This document shows, in pieces, positions 6,132 through 8,488 of a stretch of 8,488 nucleotides of DNA. A program made the translations under genes and the position numbers. The stretch spans positions 1-8,488 of the forward strand of contig CANHFL010000028.1 of NCBI GenBank assembly GCA_947459855.1. The letters are read 5' to 3'. Every line of letters starts with the position of its first letter. The stretch's first letter is position 1. The notes below the pieces were generated by a model that did no database searches, was not told the origin of the DNA, and saw only the letters and a list, made by a program, of their open reading frames with translations. The stretch comes from Planctomycetaceae bacterium (GTDB taxonomy: Bacteria > Planctomycetota > Phycisphaerae > Phycisphaerales > SM1A02).

Positions 6132-7202
6132 ATGAAGAAGCTGTTCGCCGTCGCATCGCTCGCCACGCTCGCGCTGGGCCTGGCGGCCGCCTCGCCCTTC
6201 GCCGACCTGGTGGCCGCGCAGAAGGAGCGCATCGCGGCGATGAAGGCTGCGCCGAAGAAGCGGCCGCACGTGGCGTTCGTCTCGAACGGCGTGGCGGACT
6301 TCTGGACCATCGCGAAGGCCGGCGCGATCGCCGCAGGCAAGGAGCTGGGCTGCGACGTGACGGTCGAGTTCCCCGGCGGCGGGCTCTCCGACCAGAAGCG
6401 CATGCTCGAGGACCTGGTCACGCGCGGCATCGACGGCATCAGCGTCAGCCCGATCGACCCGACGAACCAGGCCGAGGTGCTGAACATGGTCGCGGAGAAG
6501 TCGCTGCTGATCACGAACGACAGCGACGCGCCGAAGGCGCCACGCCTGTGCTACATCGGCATGGACAACTACGACGCGGGCCTGATGTGCGGCAAGCTGG
6601 CGCGCGAGGGCTGCAAGGGCGGCGAGGTGGCCATCTTCATCGGCCGCCTGGAGCAGGACAACGCCAAGCGCCGCCGCCAGGGCTTCATCGACGGCCTGCT
6701 GGGCCGCACGCCCGACGCGACGCGCTACGACGATCCGTCCAAGGCGATCGAGGAGGCCGGCTACGTGATCGTGGGCACGTGGACCGACAGCTTCGACCGC
6801 GCCAAGGCGAAGGCGAACATCGAGGACGTCATGATCAAGCACCCGAAGCTGGCATTGATGACGGGCCTGTTCGAATACAACTCGACGCTCGCCGTCGAGG
6901 TGCTGAAGCAGACCGGAAAGCTTGGCAAGGTGCAGCTGGCCGCCTTCGACGAGGGGGCCGACGTGATCATGGCGATCAAGGAAGGCACGGTGCTCGGCAC
7001 CGTCGTGCAGGACCCCTACGGCTACGGCTTCGAGAGCGTGAAGGTCCTGAACGCGATGAACAAGGGCGACATGTCGATGGTGCCGGCGAGCGGCATCCTC
7101 TCGATCCCTGCGCGCGTGATCCGCAAGGCCGACGCCGAGGCGTTCTGGAAGGAGCTGAAGGCTCGCATCAAGGCCGGCAAGGAGGCCGGCGGCAAGGGCT
7201 GA
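6132..7202 (+). CDS. Periplasmic sugar-type ABC transporter substrate-binding protein (RbsB-like, Peripla_BP_4)
   Basis: A 356-residue exported binding protein. Residues 1-20 form a Sec signal peptide (MKK start, hydrophobic core to about A20) with no lipobox Cys, so it is probably soluble in the periplasm. A charged helical spacer (about 25-44) precedes the type-1 periplasmic binding fold: HVAFVSNGVADFW (46-58), GISVSPIDPTN (102-112), ITNDSDAP (127-134), IGMDNYDAG (142-150), the RRRQGF region (180-185), AAFDEGAD (270-277) and VVQDPYGYG (291-299). By hand alignment with ribose-binding protein, F57, W58, D130, N250, D273 and Q293 match pocket positions, but the Arg after the conserved Asp is S131 and an Asn is S106. 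The ligand is therefore probably not ribose. The stop overlaps a seven-codon mini-ORF that leads to the ATPase gene 19 bp downstream, so it belongs to an importer of a sugar-like compound. Confidence 0.93.
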   Translation: MKKLFAVASLATLALGLAAASPFADLVAAQKERIAAMKAAPKKRPHVAFVSNGVADFWTIAKAGAIAAGKELGCDVTVEFPGGGLSDQKRMLEDLVTRGIDGISVSPIDPTNQAEVLNMVAEKSLLITNDSDAPKAPRLCYIGMDNYDAGLMCGKLAREGCKGGEVAIFIGRLEQDNAKRRRQGFIDGLLGRTPDATRYDDPSKAIEEAGYVIVGTWTDSFDRAKAKANIEDVMIKHPKLALMTGLFEYNSTLAVEVLKQTGKLGKVQLAAFDEGADVIMAIKEGTVLGTVVQDPYGYGFESVKVLNAMNKGDMSMVPASGILSIPARVIRKADAEAFWKELKARIKAGKEAGGKG

Positions 7203-7225
7203 TGCGGCGGGGCGCGTCCGCATGA
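7202..7225 (+). CDS. Seven-codon mini-ORF linking two transporter genes (possible coupling element)
   Basis: ATG at 7202 overlaps the stop of the binding-protein gene (TGATG). It reads seven codons (M-R-R-G-A-S-A) and stops at TGA 7223-7225, which overlaps the ATG of the ATPase gene (ATGA). A ribosome ending the first gene could restart here and be delivered to the next start. No peptide function is implied and the arrangement could be chance. Confidence 0.25.
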   Translation: MRRGASA

Positions 7226-8488
7226 CCGATCGCACGCCGCTGCTGCGCGTGCGGGGCGTCGGGCACCGCTACGGCGGCGTGCCCGCGCTGTCGGACGTCG
7301 ACATCGACGTCTTCGCGGGCGAGGTGCTGGCGATCGTCGGCGAGAACGGCGCGGGCAAGAGCACGCTGCTGCGGATCCTCTCGGGCGTGATCCAGCCCAG
7401 CGAGGGCACGCTGGAGGTCGCCGGCTCGGACGGCGTGCCGCGGGCGGTGGCGCTGGACGGCGTGCGCGACGCCGCCGCCGCGGGCATCGCGTTCGTGCAC
7501 CAGGAGCTGAACCTGGCGGAGAACCTGGACTGCGCGGGCAACATCTTCCTGGGCCGCGAACCCGCGCGGCACGGCGTGCTGGACCTGCGAGCGATGCACG
7601 CCGAGGCGCGCACGTGGATGGCGCGCGTGGGGCTCGAGGTCGACCCCGCCACCCCGTGCGGCGCGCTGCCGATCGCGCAGCGACAGCTGGTGGAGATCGC
7701 CAAGGCGCTCTCCTGCCGCGCGCGCGTGCTGGTGCTGGACGAGCCGACGAGCAGCCTGAGCGCGCGGGAGACCGAGCGGCTGCTGGGCATCCTGGACGAG
7801 CTGCGCGCCGCGGGTACGGCGGTGGTCTTCGTGAGCCACCACCTGGACGAGGTGCTGTGGATCGCCGACCGCGTGGTGGTGCTGCGCGACGGGCGCAAGA
7901 CCGGCGAGCTGCGCCGCGGCGAGTGCGACCGCGCCGCGATCGAGCGCCTGATGGTGGGCCGCGACATCGCGCCCGCGGCGCACCGCGCGCCGGCGGGCGA
8001 CGCGCGCGTGCGGCTGGCGCTGCGCGGCGTGACCACCGCGCACCCGCGCAGCCGCCCGGTGGACCTGGACGTGCAGGCGGGCGAGATCGTCGGCCTGGCC
8101 GGCCTGGTGGGTGCCGGGCGGACCGAGCTGCTTGAGGCGATCGCCGGACTGGATGCGCACGGCGGCAGCGTGGCGCTCGACGGCGCGCCGCTTCAGGGGC
8201 CGGCCGCGGCGCGCGTGGAGCGCGGGCTGGCGATCGTCCCGGAGGACCGTGCGCGGAACGGCATCTTCGCCGCGGAACCGGTCTCGACCAACGTGGAGCT
8301 GGCGTGGATCGGCCGCCACGCGCACGCCGGCGTCGTGGACCGCGCCGGTGCGGCGGCCACGGTGCGGCGCACGATCGACCGCATGCAGCTGCGCCCCGCC
8401 GATCCCGCGCGGCGCGTGGGCACGCTCTCCGGCGGCAACCAGCAGAAGACGGTGATCGGCCGGTGGATCGCGGTGCATCCCGCCGTCC
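7222..8488 (+). CDS. Sugar ABC importer ATP-binding protein, double-NBD RbsA/MglA type (3' truncated)
   Basis: The frame is open from ATG 7222 to the window end: 422 residues of a family usually about 500 long. It is the cytoplasmic ATPase that powers a CUT2-type sugar importer. The first nucleotide-binding domain has Walker A GENGAGKST (40-48), Q-loop Gln in FVHQELNL (91-98), a diverged signature LPIAQRQLVEIAKALS (149-164), Walker B VLVLDEPTSSLS (169-180) and H-loop SHHLDE (205-210). The second domain has the Lys-less Walker A typical of the family, GLVGAGRTEL (294-303), then VPEDRARNGIF (339-349) and signature LSGGNQQK (402-409). Its Walker B would lie just past the window edge. The order and the degenerate motifs are normal for RbsA/MglA/XylG proteins and are not signs of decay. 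GGGG at 7209-7212 is a weak ribosome binding site; 19 bp separate it from the binding-protein gene. A permease gene is expected next. Confidence 0.94.
   Translation, partial: MTDRTPLLRVRGVGHRYGGVPALSDVDIDVFAGEVLAIVGENGAGKSTLLRILSGVIQPSEGTLEVAGSDGVPRAVALDGVRDAAAAGIAFVHQELNLAENLDCAGNIFLGREPARHGVLDLRAMHAEARTWMARVGLEVDPATPCGALPIAQRQLVEIAKALSCRARVLVLDEPTSSLSARETERLLGILDELRAAGTAVVFVSHHLDEVLWIADRVVVLRDGRKTGELRRGECDRAAIERLMVGRDIAPAAHRAPAGDARVRLALRGVTTAHPRSRPVDLDVQAGEIVGLAGLVGAGRTELLEAIAGLDAHGGSVALDGAPLQGPAAARVERGLAIVPEDRARNGIFAAEPVSTNVELAWIGRHAHAGVVDRAGAAATVRRTIDRMQLRPADPARRVGTLSGGNQQKTVIGRWIAVHPAV

Noticed and set aside
5309..7235. Overlapping minus-strand frames (401 and 451 codons) opposite the SDR and binding-protein genes
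   Set aside because: Both are shadow frames rich in Arg, Ala and His, without domains or start signals, opposite well-supported genes.
7669..7716. Missing LSGG signature in the first ATPase domain and missing Walker A Lys in the second, as signs of a decayed gene
   Set aside because: Both departures are normal for RbsA/MglA-type double ATPases. The complementary motifs (first Walker A, second LSGGNQQK) are intact and the frame is uninterrupted.
7168..8478. A 436-codon minus-strand open frame opposite the ATPase gene
   Set aside because: The + strand frame has every ABC ATPase motif in order. The minus frame has none and is a GC artefact.
1..8488. Mobile elements, CRISPR arrays, tRNA or rRNA genes, toxin-antitoxin or defence modules
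   Set aside because: No transposase motifs, terminal inverted repeats, regularly spaced repeats or RNA-gene signatures were seen. Almost all the sequence is accounted for by six metabolic or regulatory genes.

Overview
The window is very GC-rich, with strong G/C bias at third codon positions. It almost certainly comes from a planctomycete (Planctomycetota). The best evidence is the adjacent pair of a secreted DUF1549/DUF1553 protein (the 'planctomycete cytochrome/PSD' type) and a Tat-exported DUF1501 protein, a hallmark gene pair of that phylum and its relatives. All six recognisable genes lie on the + strand. I see no mobile element, CRISPR array, tRNA or rRNA.

Layout. Positions 1-156 are the upstream region of the first gene; they hold a perfect short hairpin and a near-palindrome but no clear promoter. 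Positions 157-825 encode a small LuxR-type helix-turn-helix regulator with no recognisable receiver domain. A 97-bp gap follows, with two small stem-loops and a weak promoter-like element. Then come a secreted DUF1549-LamG-DUF1553 protein (923-3811), a Tat-signal DUF1501 protein (3823-5307), a short-chain dehydrogenase/reductase (5324-6088), a periplasmic sugar-type ABC substrate-binding protein (6132-7202) and the first about 420 residues of an RbsA/MglA-like double-ATPase sugar importer subunit (7222 to the window end, truncated).

The last five genes are separated by only 11, 16, 43 and 19 bp, so they look like one operon. The likely theme is carbohydrate use: two exported proteins act outside the cytoplasm (one with a LamG fold that could bind glycans), a binding protein and ATPase import a small sugar-like ligand, and a cytoplasmic oxidoreductase may convert it. 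The permease would be expected just downstream of the window. The ligand, the reaction of the SDR and the biochemical role of the DUF1549/1553-DUF1501 pair cannot be read from the sequence.

The most unusual points are an SDR in which the usual catalytic Asn appears to be Phe, a seven-codon mini-ORF that overlaps both the stop of the binding-protein gene and the start of the ATPase gene, and the placement of a DUF1549/1553-DUF1501 pair in an apparent sugar-transport operon. I found no convincing wholly new system.
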